From positions 18,005-82,004 of the forward strand of contig CAJOLR010000002.1 of the NCBI GenBank assembly GCA_905235565.1: a stretch of DNA of 64,000 bases, given 5' to 3'. Of this stretch, positions 46,688 through 57,179 are shown piece after piece. The first letter of the stretch is position 1. Every line of letters begins with the position of its first letter. This stretch comes from an uncultured Bacteroidaceae bacterium (GTDB lineage: Bacteria; Bacteroidota; Bacteroidia; Bacteroidales; Bacteroidaceae). A program made the translations under genes and the position numbers. The notes under the pieces are model-generated. The model saw only the letters and a program-made list of their open reading frames with translations. It was not told the DNA's origin and did not search any database.

Positions 46688-48469
46688 ATGGAGAACATCC
46701 GCAACTTTTGCATAATTGCTCATATTGATCATGGTAAGTCCACGCTGGCTGACCGTCTGCTTGAATATACACATACCATAAACATTACCGAGGGTCAGAT
46801 GCTCGATGACATGGACCTGGAGAAGGAGCGCGGCATTACTATCAAGAGCCACGCCATCCAGATGGAGTACGAGTATCAGGGGCAGAAGTATATCCTGAAC
46901 CTTATTGACACTCCGGGTCATGTGGATTTCTCATACGAGGTGTCACGATCTATCGCCGCCTGTGAGGGCGCGATCCTGGTGGTGGATGCCACTCAGGGCG
47001 TGCAGGCGCAGACCATCAGTAACCTATACATGGCCATTGAGCATGACCTGGAGATAATCCCGGTCATAAACAAGTGCGATATGCAGAGCGCTATGCCCGA
47101 TGAGGTGGAGGATGAGATAATAGAGCTGCTGGGTTGCAAGCGCAGTGAGATTATCCGCGCATCGGCCCGCACCGGAATGGGCGTTGAGGAGATACTGAAC
47201 GCAATCGTGGAGCGCGTGCCGCATCCCGTGGGTGATCCCGATGCACCACTGCAGGCACTCATCTTTGACTCCGTATTCAACTCGTTCCGCGGAATCATAG
47301 CATATTTCAAGATAGAGAACGGCAGCATCCGCAAGGGTGACAAGGTAAAGTTCTTCAATACCGGTAAGGAGTATGATGCCGATGAGGTAGGTGTGCTCCG
47401 TATGGATATGGTGCCGCGCGACGTGATGACCACAGGCGATGTAGGTTATATCATATCGGGCATAAAGACATCGACCGAGGTCAAGGTGGGCGATACCATC
47501 ACCCATGTGGCCCGCCCCTGTGACAAGGCTATTGCCGGATTCGAGGAGTCCAAGCCGATGGTGTTTGCCGGCGTATATCCCATTGAGGCCGATGAGTTTG
47601 AGGACCTGCGTGCCTCACTTGAGAAACTGCAGCTGAACGATGCCTCACTGAGTTTCTTCCCTGAGTCATCGGCAGCATTAGGATTCGGATTCCGCTGCGG
47701 ATTCTTAGGACTGCTGCACATGGAGATTGTGCAGGAGCGTCTGGACCGCGAGTTTGACATGAGTGTGATAACCACCGTGCCCAACGTATCATACATGGTG
47801 TATGACAAGCAGGGTAACGCTACCGAGGTGCACAACCCCAGCGGCATGCCAGACCTTACACTGATAGACCACATTGAGGAGCCCTATATAAACGCATCCA
47901 TAATCACCACGACCGATTACATCGGACCCATAATGACCCTGTGCCTTGACAAGCGCGGAGAGCTGGTAAAACAGCAGTTCATAGCCGGAAACCGTGTGGA
48001 GATTTACTTCAAGCTGCCTTTAGGTGAGATTGTGATTGACTTCTACGATAAGCTTAAGAGCATATCAAAGGGTTACGCATCATTTGACTATCATCCGGCC
48101 GGTTACCGTCCGTCCAAGCTCATCAAACTGGACATATTGCTTAACGGTGAGCCTGTGGATGCCCTGTCAACCCTTACTCACGTGGATAACGCATACGACC
48201 TGGGCCGCCGCATGTGCGAGAAACTCAAGGAACTCATACCGCGCCAGCAGTTTGACATAGCCATCCAGGCTGCCATCGGCTCCAAGATCATCGCCCGCGA
48301 GACCATCAAGCAGGTGCGCAAGGATGTGACCGCCAAGTGCTACGGCGGAGACGTATCGCGTAAGCGCAAACTTCTGGAAAAGCAGAAGAAGGGCAAGAAG
48401 CGCATGAAACAGATAGGCAACGTGGAAGTGCCGCAGAAAGCCTTCCTGGCTGTGCTTAAACTGGATTAG
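46688..48469 (+). CDS. lepA: Elongation factor 4 (LepA)
   Basis: [54 protein letters not shown]-4-specific C-terminal domain. Confidence 0.97.
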   Translation: MENIRNFCIIAHIDHGKSTLADRLLEYTHTINITEGQMLDDMDLEKERGITIKSHAIQMEYEYQGQKYILNLIDTPGHVDFSYEVSRSIAACEGAILVVDATQGVQAQTISNLYMAIEHDLEIIPVINKCDMQSAMPDEVEDEIIELLGCKRSEIIRASARTGMGVEEILNAIVERVPHPVGDPDAPLQALIFDSVFNSFRGIIAYFKIENGSIRKGDKVKFFNTGKEYDADEVGVLRMDMVPRDVMTTGDVGYIISGIKTSTEVKVGDTITHVARPCDKAIAGFEESKPMVFAGVYPIEADEFEDLRASLEKLQLNDASLSFFPESSAALGFGFRCGFLGLLHMEIVQERLDREFDMSVITTVPNVSYMVYDKQGNATEVHNPSGMPDLTLIDHIEEPYINASIITTTDYIGPIMTLCLDKRGELVKQQFIAGNRVEIYFKLPLGEIVIDFYDKLKSISKGYASFDYHPAGYRPSKLIKLDILLNGEPVDALSTLTHVDNAYDLGRRMCEKLKELIPRQQFDIAIQAAIGSKIIARETIKQVRKDVTAKCYGGDVSRKRKLLEKQKKGKKRMKQIGNVEVPQKAFLAVLKLD

Positions 48470-48499
48470 CCAACAAAGGACACAACAGGGAAGGTTCTA

Positions 48500-50191
48500 T
48501 TATTCTTTCTGATAGAGGAATCGTTTGATACTCTTCTTCGGGGTCTTTTCAAACTCCTCGTGGTAGATGCGGATCTGGGAAATCTTCTCGTAGGCTGGCA
48601 GGATGTTGTTAAGTTCCTGGCGGTTCTGCTCCATCACCTCGGCTATCTGCTCATCGGTCATGCCTGACTTCATCGCCTCATCAAAGTCAGGATAAACAAG
48701 AGCTACCAGCTTATCGGACTCAGATATTACAACAGACTCGTTTACAAGGTTCATGTTGTTCAGATGGTCCTCAATCTCCTCGGGGTAGATGTTCTGGCCC
48801 GAAGGACCTAAGATCATGCTCTTGCTGCGGCCCTTGATGAATATGTTGCCCTCCTTGTCCATTATACCAAGGTCGCCGGTGTACATCCAGCCGTCCTTGT
48901 CGATGGTCTCTTCGGTCAGCTTCTCGTTCTTGTAGTAACCCAGCATCACGTTGGGACCGCGGCATATAATCTCACCGGGTACGTGCTCAGGATCATTGCT
49001 CAGAATCTTTACCTCCATGTTGGGTACCGGCTTGCCGCATGAGCCTGGTGCGAACGTAGCCTTGTCATCGTATGCAATTATGGGACCGCACTCTGTGGCG
49101 CCGTAACCTACGGTGTAGGGGAAATGTATTGATGACAAGAATCTCTCAACCTCCTGATTGAAAGGCGCACCGCCCAGTATGGCCTCATAGAAATTGCCTC
49201 CGAATCCCTTGAACATCTCCTCGCAGACCTTCTTCTTGATCTGGTCGTTCAGGATGGGGACCTTGAGCAGGAACTTCATCTGCGGGGTCTCCAGTTTGGG
49301 CAGTATGTTCTTCTTTATGATCTTCTCTATTACAAGCGGCACTGAAACTATCAGCATGGGCTTAATCTCTCCCAGAGCCTGGAAAATGATCTTGGGGCTG
49401 GGCAGGCGGGTCAGAAAATATACGTGGCAACCCATCAGGAACTCATGCATGAACTCGAATGTGAATCCGTACATGTGGGCCATGGGGAGCATGGAGATAA
49501 CCTTGTCACCCGGTTTCATCACATACAGTGCCTTGCGACCGAACAGGTGGTTGCTTATAAGTGAGCGGTATGGCAGCATCACGCCCTTGGAGAATCCGGT
49601 TGATCCCGATGTGTAGTTGATCATGGCCATATCGTCAAAACCGGCCTCAAAATACCTGACATCGGCCTTGGTGAACTCCTTGGGATATTTACGGCCGAAA
49701 AGCTCGTTCAGATGCTCACGTGCGTAGGTGAGTTTCTCATTACGTGATATTACCAGCTGGTACTCATCAAGTGTGATGATTCCCTCCACGTTGGGCATTG
49801 ATGTCTCGTTAAGGTTCTCCCATATCTGGTCTCCGGCAAAGAACAGCTTGGTCTCGGAGTGGTTGATGATATGGTGTATGTTGTCCGATTTGAACTCATG
49901 CAATATGGGAACTACCACAGCGCCGTAGGTGAGGGCGGCCAGACATGCGGTACCCCAGTTGGAACTGTTCTTGCCGCACAGTGCAATACGGTCACCGGGT
50001 TTGAGACCGGCCTCCTCAAAGAGTATTTGCAGTTTGGCTATACGGCGGGCAACGTCGCGGTAGAGCAGGGTGGCACCCTTATAGTCGGTGAATGCCTCCA
50101 TGTCCCAGTTGCTGATAATGGAGTTGCTTATGTAGGCATTAAGGTTCTTTTCTGTAAATACACTGTCGGATCTGTCGTAATGATCAATCAT
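48500..50191 (-). CDS. Long-chain acyl-CoA synthetase (AMP-dependent)
   Basis: INYTSGSTGFSKGVMLPYRSL, GYGATECGP, DGWMYTGDLG, KGRSKSMILGPSGQNIYPEEIE. Confidence 0.93.
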   Translation of the reverse strand: MIDHYDRSDSVFTEKNLNAYISNSIISNWDMEAFTDYKGATLLYRDVARRIAKLQILFEEAGLKPGDRIALCGKNSSNWGTACLAALTYGAVVVPILHEFKSDNIHHIINHSETKLFFAGDQIWENLNETSMPNVEGIITLDEYQLVISRNEKLTYAREHLNELFGRKYPKEFTKADVRYFEAGFDDMAMINYTSGSTGFSKGVMLPYRSLISNHLFGRKALYVMKPGDKVISMLPMAHMYGFTFEFMHEFLMGCHVYFLTRLPSPKIIFQALGEIKPMLIVSVPLVIEKIIKKNILPKLETPQMKFLLKVPILNDQIKKKVCEEMFKGFGGNFYEAILGGAPFNQEVERFLSSIHFPYTVGYGATECGPIIAYDDKATFAPGSCGKPVPNMEVKILSNDPEHVPGEIICRGPNVMLGYYKNEKLTEETIDKDGWMYTGDLGIMDKEGNIFIKGRSKSMILGPSGQNIYPEEIEDHLNNMNLVNESVVISESDKLVALVYPDFDEAMKSGMTDEQIAEVMEQNRQELNNILPAYEKISQIRIYHEEFEKTPKKSIKRFLYQKE

Positions 50192-50203
50192 ATATAAGTA
50201 TAG

Positions 50204-50884
50204 TTATTTGTTCAAACTGTAATCTCTTGCTCCGAATATGGAACTTCCAATGCGTACCATATTGCTGCCGGCCTGTATGGCAAGCTCATAATCACCGCTC
50301 ATTCCGGCCGATATGGTATTGAAATCAGCGCTACCGGCAAAATATTTCTGCCTGTATGTATCAAAAAGCTCTTTCAGACGGCCGAACTCGCGCATCACCT
50401 GAGCCTCATCATCAGTGTTGGTGGCCATTCCCATCAGACCGGCGATGGTGATGTTCTGCAGGGATTTCCACTTGCCCTCGTCAAGCATTGCGGTGCATTC
50501 ATCGGGTGTGAATCCGAACTTGGTCTCCTCAGAGGCGATATGAATCTGCAGATAGCATGTTATGTGCCGGCCGGACCTGGCTGCCTGACGGTCAATCTCG
50601 GCCAGTTTATCATAAGTGTCAACACCCTGGATGACCGATACATACGGAGCCATCAGCTTGATCTTGTTGCTCTGTACGTGGCCGATGAAATGCCACTCTA
50701 TGTCCTTGGGCAGAACCTGGCTCTTGGCTGTCATCTCCTGAACCTTGTTTTCGCCGAATATGCGCTGACCGGCATCGTATGCCTCCTGCAGCATCTCTAC
50801 GGGATGGGTCTTGGATACCGCTACAAGCCTTACTCCATCAGGAAGACCGGCTTTGATTCTGTTCAGGTTCTCTTTAATGTCCAT
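50204..50884 (-). CDS. YggS family PLP-binding protein
   Basis: GVRLVAVSKTHP, IFGENKVQEM, WHFIGHVQSNK, LSAGMSGDYELAI-type motif (ISAGMSGDYELAIQAGSNMVRIGSSIFG). Confidence 0.95.
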   Translation of the reverse strand: MDIKENLNRIKAGLPDGVRLVAVSKTHPVEMLQEAYDAGQRIFGENKVQEMTAKSQVLPKDIEWHFIGHVQSNKIKLMAPYVSVIQGVDTYDKLAEIDRQAARSGRHITCYLQIHIASEETKFGFTPDECTAMLDEGKWKSLQNITIAGLMGMATNTDDEAQVMREFGRLKELFDTYRQKYFAGSADFNTISAGMSGDYELAIQAGSNMVRIGSSIFGARDYSLNK

Positions 50885-50902
50885 ACCAAACGCAAAACGA
50901 TG

Positions 50903-50910
50903 CAAAGTTA
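50903..50910 (-). promoter_or_regulatory. -7 box TAACTTTG upstream of the YggS-family gene
   Basis: TAnnTTTG on the minus strand, 18 nt from ATG 50884. Confidence 0.5.
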
Positions 50911-50954
50911 CTTTTAGGATGCCACTAAGGTCTTAAAAATGTCCATTATTTGGC

Positions 50955-53474
50955 TTATCGTGCACACTTTAAAAGAATGTGTGCATCCTTTATTCCTTCG
51001 GACCATGCATGGAGTCTAATCTTTCCTTTCTTGGAGTTGTTCTGTACTACTACCAGACACTTTCCGTAGAATGCCTTGCGTTTATTGTCCTTGAAACGTT
51101 CCAGAGATATGGGACTTCCGTTGTCAACACCGGCGATGAATCCATTGCCTTCAACCTGGAACTGTACCAGGTTTTCGGCATTGGGGCACAGGTTGCCGTC
51201 CTTGTCAAGAATCTCTACAGTAACAAAACTCAGGTCAGTACCATTGGCCTTGATACGGCTGCGGTCAGGAGTGAGGCGTATCTGCGCGGGCTCACCGGCG
51301 GTATGTATCTCTTGGCTGGCCGTCTCAACTCCGTCCTTGCGGGCCACGACCTTTACCGTACCAGGCTCAAAGGTCACGTTCCATACCACATGCAGGTGGT
51401 CGGCATCCTTGCGGCGAACGCCCTGTGATACACCGTTTATGTATAGCTCCACCTCATCGGCATTATTGTAGTAGCACCACATGTCAATCTGCTGTCCGGG
51501 CTCCCAGTTCCAGTGGGGGAACAGGTGCAGCACGGGGGTATCGGTCCACTCTGACTGATACAGGTAATAGACATCCTTGGGGAACCCGGCCAGGTCAACT
51601 ATTCCGAAATATGAACTGCGGGCGGGCCAGCCGTACGGGGTGGGCTCGCCAATGTAGTCAAATCCCGTCCAGATGTACTGTCCTGCCACAAAGGGCTGGG
51701 AGTTCAGGAATATCAGGTTCTCCTCATGATGGCTGCCCCATGGGGTGGCCACGTTGTCATATGCGGAGCATGAGAATGTCTCGTTAAAGTAGGGGCGGTC
51801 CCAGCGAACCGGGCGCGTCATCATCTGCCCGGACGGCATCTCATAGAACCCGCGTGTCATCAGGGCCGATACACTCTCGGTTATGATGAACGGCTTGCCG
51901 GGGAACAGGCGCGGAACCGCAGGGACGTTCTGGTTATGGTAGTTGTAACCTATCACGTCAATGGTGCCGGAGCGGAACAGGTGGTTGCCGGGGCTGGGCT
52001 CGTTGCAGCCGGCTGTTACGGGACGGGTGGGGTCAAGTGCCTTTATTATCTCTGCCAGGCGGGCAGTGATCAGTGAGTTGACACTCATCTCACCCTCCTG
52101 TGCCAGTTGGTCCTCACTGTGCCCCATGTTCAGTATCAGGTTGGCCTGCTCAAGCGACAGGGTATCGGCTTTGGCATCGGACCATTGCTCAAGTACCTCG
52201 TTTCCGATGCTCCAGAGCACTATGCAGGGATGGTTGCGGTCACGTACCACAAGGTCGGTCAGGTCACGCTCGTACCAATCGTCAAAGAAACGGGCATAGT
52301 CGCGGTCAGTCTTGCGGCGGCGCCACATGTCAAAGGCCTCGTCCATGACCAGGAATCCCATGCGGTCACATAGATCCAACAGTATTGGTGATGGCGGGTT
52401 GTGTGAGCAGCGTATGCCGTTACAGCCCATCTCTTTGAGTATTTGCAGTTGGCGCTCTATGGCACGCTCGTTGGTTGCTGCGCCCAGGCAGCCCAGGTCA
52501 TGGTGGTTACACACTCCGTTTATGCGTACATGCTCACCGTTCAGATAGAATCCGCTGTCGGTGCGGAACTCAATTGTACGGATTCCGAACGGTGTTTCAT
52601 AGGTGTCTATCCGTTTGCCGTTCAGGGTAAGTTCTGTAACCAATGTGTACATGTACGGGTCATCTACACTCCACAGATGCGGAGAATCCACCCAAATGCT
52701 GTCATCAACAACTATTACCGGTACCACTCCTTTCCAATTGAGATCTCTGCTTGTAGTTGAAGTGATTATTGCTTTTCCTTCTGAATCCTTGATAGTGGAC
52801 TTAACTGTCAGGTTTCTTGTTATATTGCTCCAGATAATATTTCTGTCATTTATAGTAGCAGACAGTTTGACAAGTGCTTTGTCCTGCGAAACTGTCGGAG
52901 TTGAAACGTAAGTACCCCATTCTGCTATATGAACCTGGTTGACCATCACAAGACGTACATCACGGAATATTCCGCATCCTGAGTACCAGCGGCTGTTGGG
53001 CTGGTCGGAGTTATCGACCTTTACTGCTATTACATTCTCTTTGTCCCAGTTGATGTATGGTGTCAGGTCATAACTGAACGATATATATCCATAAGGGCGT
53101 GTGCCCAGCAAGTGTCCGTTTAAATAGACCGAGCTGTTCATATAGACGCCGTCAAACTCAATGCTGAACACCTGGTCTTTATCCTTTTTGGAAACGGTGA
53201 ATGACTTACGGTACCAGCCTATGCCACCCGGCAATGCTCCGCCGCCGGTACCTGACGGGTTATGCTCATCAAAATCACCCTCAATGGCCCAGTCATGGGG
53301 CAGGTTAAGGGTGCGCCAGCCGCTGTCATCAAACCCAGGTGCAGCCGCTCTCTCATCGGCCCCCATGTCAAGGCTGAATCTCCAACTGTTGTTGAAGTTT
53401 ATGACCTCTCTGGCGTTCATGCATGTGACGCAGAGAGAAAATAGGATGATAAGGAATTGTTTTAGCCGTTTCAT
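50955..53474 (-). CDS. Glycoside hydrolase family 2 (beta-galactosidase-like), secreted
   Basis: INFNNSWRFSLD, LNLPHDWAIEG, GVCNHHDLGCLGAA, IRCSHNPPSP, WSIGNEV, ITESVSA. Start moved from 53663 to the signal-peptide ATG at 53474. Confidence 0.93.
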   Translation of the reverse strand: MKRLKQFLIILFSLCVTCMNAREVINFNNSWRFSLDMGADERAAAPGFDDSGWRTLNLPHDWAIEGDFDEHNPSGTGGGALPGGIGWYRKSFTVSKKDKDQVFSIEFDGVYMNSSVYLNGHLLGTRPYGYISFSYDLTPYINWDKENVIAVKVDNSDQPNSRWYSGCGIFRDVRLVMVNQVHIAEWGTYVSTPTVSQDKALVKLSATINDRNIIWSNITRNLTVKSTIKDSEGKAIITSTTSRDLNWKGVVPVIVVDDSIWVDSPHLWSVDDPYMYTLVTELTLNGKRIDTYETPFGIRTIEFRTDSGFYLNGEHVRINGVCNHHDLGCLGAATNERAIERQLQILKEMGCNGIRCSHNPPSPILLDLCDRMGFLVMDEAFDMWRRRKTDRDYARFFDDWYERDLTDLVVRDRNHPCIVLWSIGNEVLEQWSDAKADTLSLEQANLILNMGHSEDQLAQEGEMSVNSLITARLAEIIKALDPTRPVTAGCNEPSPGNHLFRSGTIDVIGYNYHNQNVPAVPRLFPGKPFIITESVSALMTRGFYEMPSGQMMTRPVRWDRPYFNETFSCSAYDNVATPWGSHHEENLIFLNSQPFVAGQYIWTGFDYIGEPTPYGWPARSSYFGIVDLAGFPKDVYYLYQSEWTDTPVLHLFPHWNWEPGQQIDMWCYYNNADEVELYINGVSQGVRRKDADHLHVVWNVTFEPGTVKVVARKDGVETASQEIHTAGEPAQIRLTPDRSRIKANGTDLSFVTVEILDKDGNLCPNAENLVQFQVEGNGFIAGVDNGSPISLERFKDNKRKAFYGKCLVVVQNNSKKGKIRLHAWSEGIKDAHILLKCAR

Positions 53475-53479
53475 AAAGG

Positions 53480-53487
53480 CAAAGATA
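53480..53487 (-). promoter_or_regulatory. -7 box TATCTTTG of the GH2 gene
   Basis: TAnnTTTG on the minus strand, ending 5 nt before ATG 53474. Confidence 0.5.
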
Positions 53488-53517
53488 AACCGAAAATGCA
53501 TATCTTCGCGTTCAGTT

Positions 53518-54756
53518 ATGGAGAAGTTTCTGGCCAGACGACTGTACGGTAGGGACGAGGGTGTAAAAGGCGGCTCGCGTCCGGCCATTATCATTGCTAC
53601 TGCAGGCATTGCTGTGGGTTTGGCCGTCATGATACTGACTCTGGCTGTGACCCGCGGATTCAAGAGTCAGATACGTGACAAGGTGATGGGCTTCTCGCAG
53701 CATATCACCGTCACTAACTACTATGTAGGAATGGGAACGGTTGAAGACCCGGTCGGTTGTACGGATTCTGTCATGCAGGAACTTCTGTCATGCAGTCTTG
53801 TCAAACTTGTTCAGCCATTTGTCAACAAGCCTTGCATAGTCAGGACTCCCGAGGCTTTCCATGGTTTCATGCTGAAGGGTATCAACGGGCTTTATGACCG
53901 CTCATTCCTGAACCGTTATATGCTTGATGGAGGTTTTCCGGAGCCCGAAGATTCATTGGGCAACAACTGGATGGTGGTTTCGCGCACCATAGCCGACATG
54001 CTGGGGTTGAAGGTGGGTTCCAGAGCAGATGTATATTTCATGCAGGGACAGGTCAGGATACGCCGTCTTACGGTTACAGGTATTTATGAGACCGGTTTTC
54101 TGGAATATGACCGTATGTTCGGAGTGACCGGGCTGGAGCTTCTGCAACGCCTTAATGACTGGGAGCCATATGAGTATACGGGTTTGGAGATAGGTTTGAC
54201 AGATATCGGCAAGATAGATGACGGATATGGTCAAGTACGCATTGTCATGAATGACCTGGAGGAAAAGACGGGTGAGGATTACTTTGTACAGACTCTGTAC
54301 GATACCCATTCGGGCCTGTTCGCCTGGCTTGATGTGCTGGACCTGAACGTGTGGATCATACTGACGCTTATGCTGGGAATAGCGGGTTTTACGATGATAT
54401 CGGGGCTTCTTATCATAATTTTTGAGCGCACTGCCACAATAGGTACATTAAAGGCGCTCGGTGCCTCCGACAGGACGGTCCGTAAGGTTTTCCTGCGCCT
54501 GGCATCATACATTATCATAAAAGGAATGATGATAGGCAATGTCATAGGTATCGTAATCAGCCTTGTGCAGCAATGGTTCCATCTGGTTCCGCTGGATCCG
54601 GCCAACTATTATCTTGACAGCGTACCTATGCAGCTTGGAGTGGGGTGGCTGGTTATCCTGAATGTGGTGATGTTCCTGCTGTCCATGCTTATGATGCTGA
54701 TTCCGAGTGCTGTAATATCCAGGATTGTCCCGTCCAAATCAATCCGGTTTGAGTGA
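53518..54756 (+). CDS. FtsX-like/LolCE-type ABC transporter permease
   Basis: MEKFLARRLYG...IATAGIAVGLAVMILTLAVTRGFKSQI; FERTATIGTLKALGASDRTVRKVFL. Start moved from 53161. Confidence 0.9.
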   Translation: MEKFLARRLYGRDEGVKGGSRPAIIIATAGIAVGLAVMILTLAVTRGFKSQIRDKVMGFSQHITVTNYYVGMGTVEDPVGCTDSVMQELLSCSLVKLVQPFVNKPCIVRTPEAFHGFMLKGINGLYDRSFLNRYMLDGGFPEPEDSLGNNWMVVSRTIADMLGLKVGSRADVYFMQGQVRIRRLTVTGIYETGFLEYDRMFGVTGLELLQRLNDWEPYEYTGLEIGLTDIGKIDDGYGQVRIVMNDLEEKTGEDYFVQTLYDTHSGLFAWLDVLDLNVWIILTLMLGIAGFTMISGLLIIIFERTATIGTLKALGASDRTVRKVFLRLASYIIIKGMMIGNVIGIVISLVQQWFHLVPLDPANYYLDSVPMQLGVGWLVILNVVMFLLSMLMMLIPSAVISRIVPSKSIRFE

Positions 54757-54777
54757 TGAAACAAAACAGAATAACAT

Positions 54778-56016
54778 ATGGAGGTTTTAATAGGAATCCT
54801 TTGTGCCCTGGTTGGCTTGTCGGCCGGTTACCTGCTGGGGATGGGCAGAGCCAAGAGTGAATGGCAGGCCCATACGCAGCAGCTTCTGGACGCACAACAG
54901 TCCAAGTTTGATGAGACTATAGCCAAGGTATCAGCCCAGTTGAAGACCGATACCGCCGAGATACTCAAGCAGCGTCAGGATGAATTCGCCGCTTCCAGCA
55001 ACAGCAGCATCGGCCAGATAGTGAATCCCCTCAAGGAGACCATCGCCAGCATGAAGGAAGCCATGAAGGAGAATACCCTAAAGCAGACGTCCATCAGCAG
55101 TGAGATAAAGACACAGGCGGAGAATATGATGCGTCAGAGTGCCGCAGCCAAGGAGAGTGCGGACGAACTGACCAGGGTGTTCCGTCATGCCGGCCGTGTT
55201 CAGGGTAACTGGGGCGAGATAATCCTGGACGAACTGCTCGAATCACAAGGACTTACCAAAGGAGTGCATTATGAGTTGCAGTCATCCATCCGTGATGCAG
55301 CCGGCGATGTGGTACGCACGGAAAATGACCGTAGCATGCGTCCTGATGTGATACTTCATCTGGATCAGAAACGCGATGTCATAATCGATTCGAAGGTATC
55401 ACTTACCTCTTTCATGGATTATGTAAACGCCGAGGATGAGAATGCCCGGCAGAAATACCTGAAGGCTCATGTTGACAGCATCCAGAAACATGTTAAGGAA
55501 CTTTCCGTAAAGGATTATTCATCATATGTCAAGCCGCCTAAGGTCAGGATGGACTACGTGATAATGTTTGTCCCCAACACCGGAGCGCTTTGGGCTGCCG
55601 TAGGAGCCCAGCCTGACCTGTGGCGGAATGCCATGGAGAAGAATGTTTACATAGCCGATGAACAGACGCTGTTTGCCGCCCTGCGTATTATCAACATGAC
55701 ATGGACACAGATTGCTCAGGCACAGAATCATGAGAAAGTTTATGAACTTGCCAATGAGATGCTGGACCGTGTCGGACAGTTTATCGACCGCTATAGAGCT
55801 ATAGGCAAGGCCATTGAGAATGCAGGGAAGGCATATGAGGCCGGCGAAAAGAAACTTGTGCCCGGAGGTCAGAGCATCCTGCAGACATGCGCCAAGCTCC
55901 AGAAACTGGGAGCCAGGCAAAGTTCACGCAATCCGATACCCCAACTGAATGATACAGATACAGATACGGACAATGACGAGCAGGTTTTGCCTGAGTCTGT
56001 ACAACTGGATGATTGA
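54778..56016 (+). CDS. rmuC: DNA recombination protein RmuC
   Basis: N-terminal TM, coiled coil, GNWGEIILDELLESQGLTKGVHYELQ, RPDVILHLDQKRDVIIDSKVSLTSF. Confidence 0.95.
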   Translation: MEVLIGILCALVGLSAGYLLGMGRAKSEWQAHTQQLLDAQQSKFDETIAKVSAQLKTDTAEILKQRQDEFAASSNSSIGQIVNPLKETIASMKEAMKENTLKQTSISSEIKTQAENMMRQSAAAKESADELTRVFRHAGRVQGNWGEIILDELLESQGLTKGVHYELQSSIRDAAGDVVRTENDRSMRPDVILHLDQKRDVIIDSKVSLTSFMDYVNAEDENARQKYLKAHVDSIQKHVKELSVKDYSSYVKPPKVRMDYVIMFVPNTGALWAAVGAQPDLWRNAMEKNVYIADEQTLFAALRIINMTWTQIAQAQNHEKVYELANEMLDRVGQFIDRYRAIGKAIENAGKAYEAGEKKLVPGGQSILQTCAKLQKLGARQSSRNPIPQLNDTDTDTDNDEQVLPESVQLDD

Positions 56017-56123
56017 CTGCTGCTCCTTTTATAGGGTTTTTCCCCGAATCTTTTAGGGAAAATTCCCTTTGCGGGTAATCCCTCTTGAGTATCTTCGCAT
56101 CGGATAATAAACCGATTACGATA

Positions 56124-57179
56124 ATGAAAAAGCTGATGATTCTTATGATGGCTGTGATGCTTCCGCTGACAGCCTTGTATGGAAAGAAGAAGGATAAAAG
56201 CAATATCATGGTTTGGGGCGAGGTGGTAACAGCCGATGACGGCCGTGACTATCTGACCATGTATAAGAATTGCCCGGCTGAGGTTACAGCCCAGTTCCAT
56301 TTCAAATATAAGGACAAGACAGAGTCGGTCATGTATGACCTCTTTATGCCCGATACTGTTGCCGCGGTACATGATCCGGTACCGGTAGAGAAACCGGTCA
56401 GGGAGGTAATAGTGGACAATATAGTCTACAGCACAGTTGATGCCGAGGGTAAGAAATACAGTACAAGCGATCCAGATGATCCCGTGCTGGCCATGTTGCT
56501 GGTTGACCTGTTTGACTTCTATCACGACCTGTTCTGGTTTGACGTTTACCACAGGGCGCGTTATTATGAAGGCCGTCACTATGAAAGCTGGACTCCAACA
56601 TCATCAAGCCGTTATCAGAAAACTCATTCCGACAACAACAGGTCAAAGACTCCCGATGTAAACCTGAACAAGGTTGATGACGCTGCATTACTGATAGGTG
56701 CCGCCACGGTAGCAGTGGCATCGGTAGGTATGCTGGTGGCAGTGGTTGACAAGTGGGATGTTCCCGATGACAGGTTCCCGTATGTGTCACTGTCACCTCA
56801 GCTACAGTATTTTACACAGTCCGGAACTATGCGTGATGTGCTGCAGTTCAAGGTAAGGATGGGAAACTTAGGCGGATTCTCATTCTTAGGTGACATTGGC
56901 TATACCACAGGTTCCCTTAATGAGGCTAATCTGTTTGATCCGGGCTTGACATGGAGCGCCGGATTGGGTATTGACCTGGGCGCTTTCTCACTCTCCTTCC
57001 GGGGAAAGCCAGCCACATCCCGCTACTCGGAGAACTTTCTGACCTGTCAGTTGGGATATGATATATTTGTCTCCAAAGACTTGGCTATGGACTTGAGTGC
57101 CGGAGCCGGCATACTTGGACACGACGGGGAATTGTACTGGGATATTCCGGTGTCTGTAGGTCTGCTCTGGAAATTCTGA
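56124..57179 (+). CDS. Hypothetical exported protein
   Basis: Signal peptide MKKLMILMMAVMLPLTALYG; beta-rich C-terminus. Start moved from 56085. Confidence 0.7.
   Translation: MKKLMILMMAVMLPLTALYGKKKDKSNIMVWGEVVTADDGRDYLTMYKNCPAEVTAQFHFKYKDKTESVMYDLFMPDTVAAVHDPVPVEKPVREVIVDNIVYSTVDAEGKKYSTSDPDDPVLAMLLVDLFDFYHDLFWFDVYHRARYYEGRHYESWTPTSSSRYQKTHSDNNRSKTPDVNLNKVDDAALLIGAATVAVASVGMLVAVVDKWDVPDDRFPYVSLSPQLQYFTQSGTMRDVLQFKVRMGNLGGFSFLGDIGYTTGSLNEANLFDPGLTWSAGLGIDLGAFSLSFRGKPATSRYSENFLTCQLGYDIFVSKDLAMDLSAGAGILGHDGELYWDIPVSVGLLWKF

Noticed and set aside
53475-53663. N-terminal extension of the GH2 ORF
   Set aside because: Upstream of the signal-peptide ATG and overlapping the divergent permease gene; sequence is not GH2-like.
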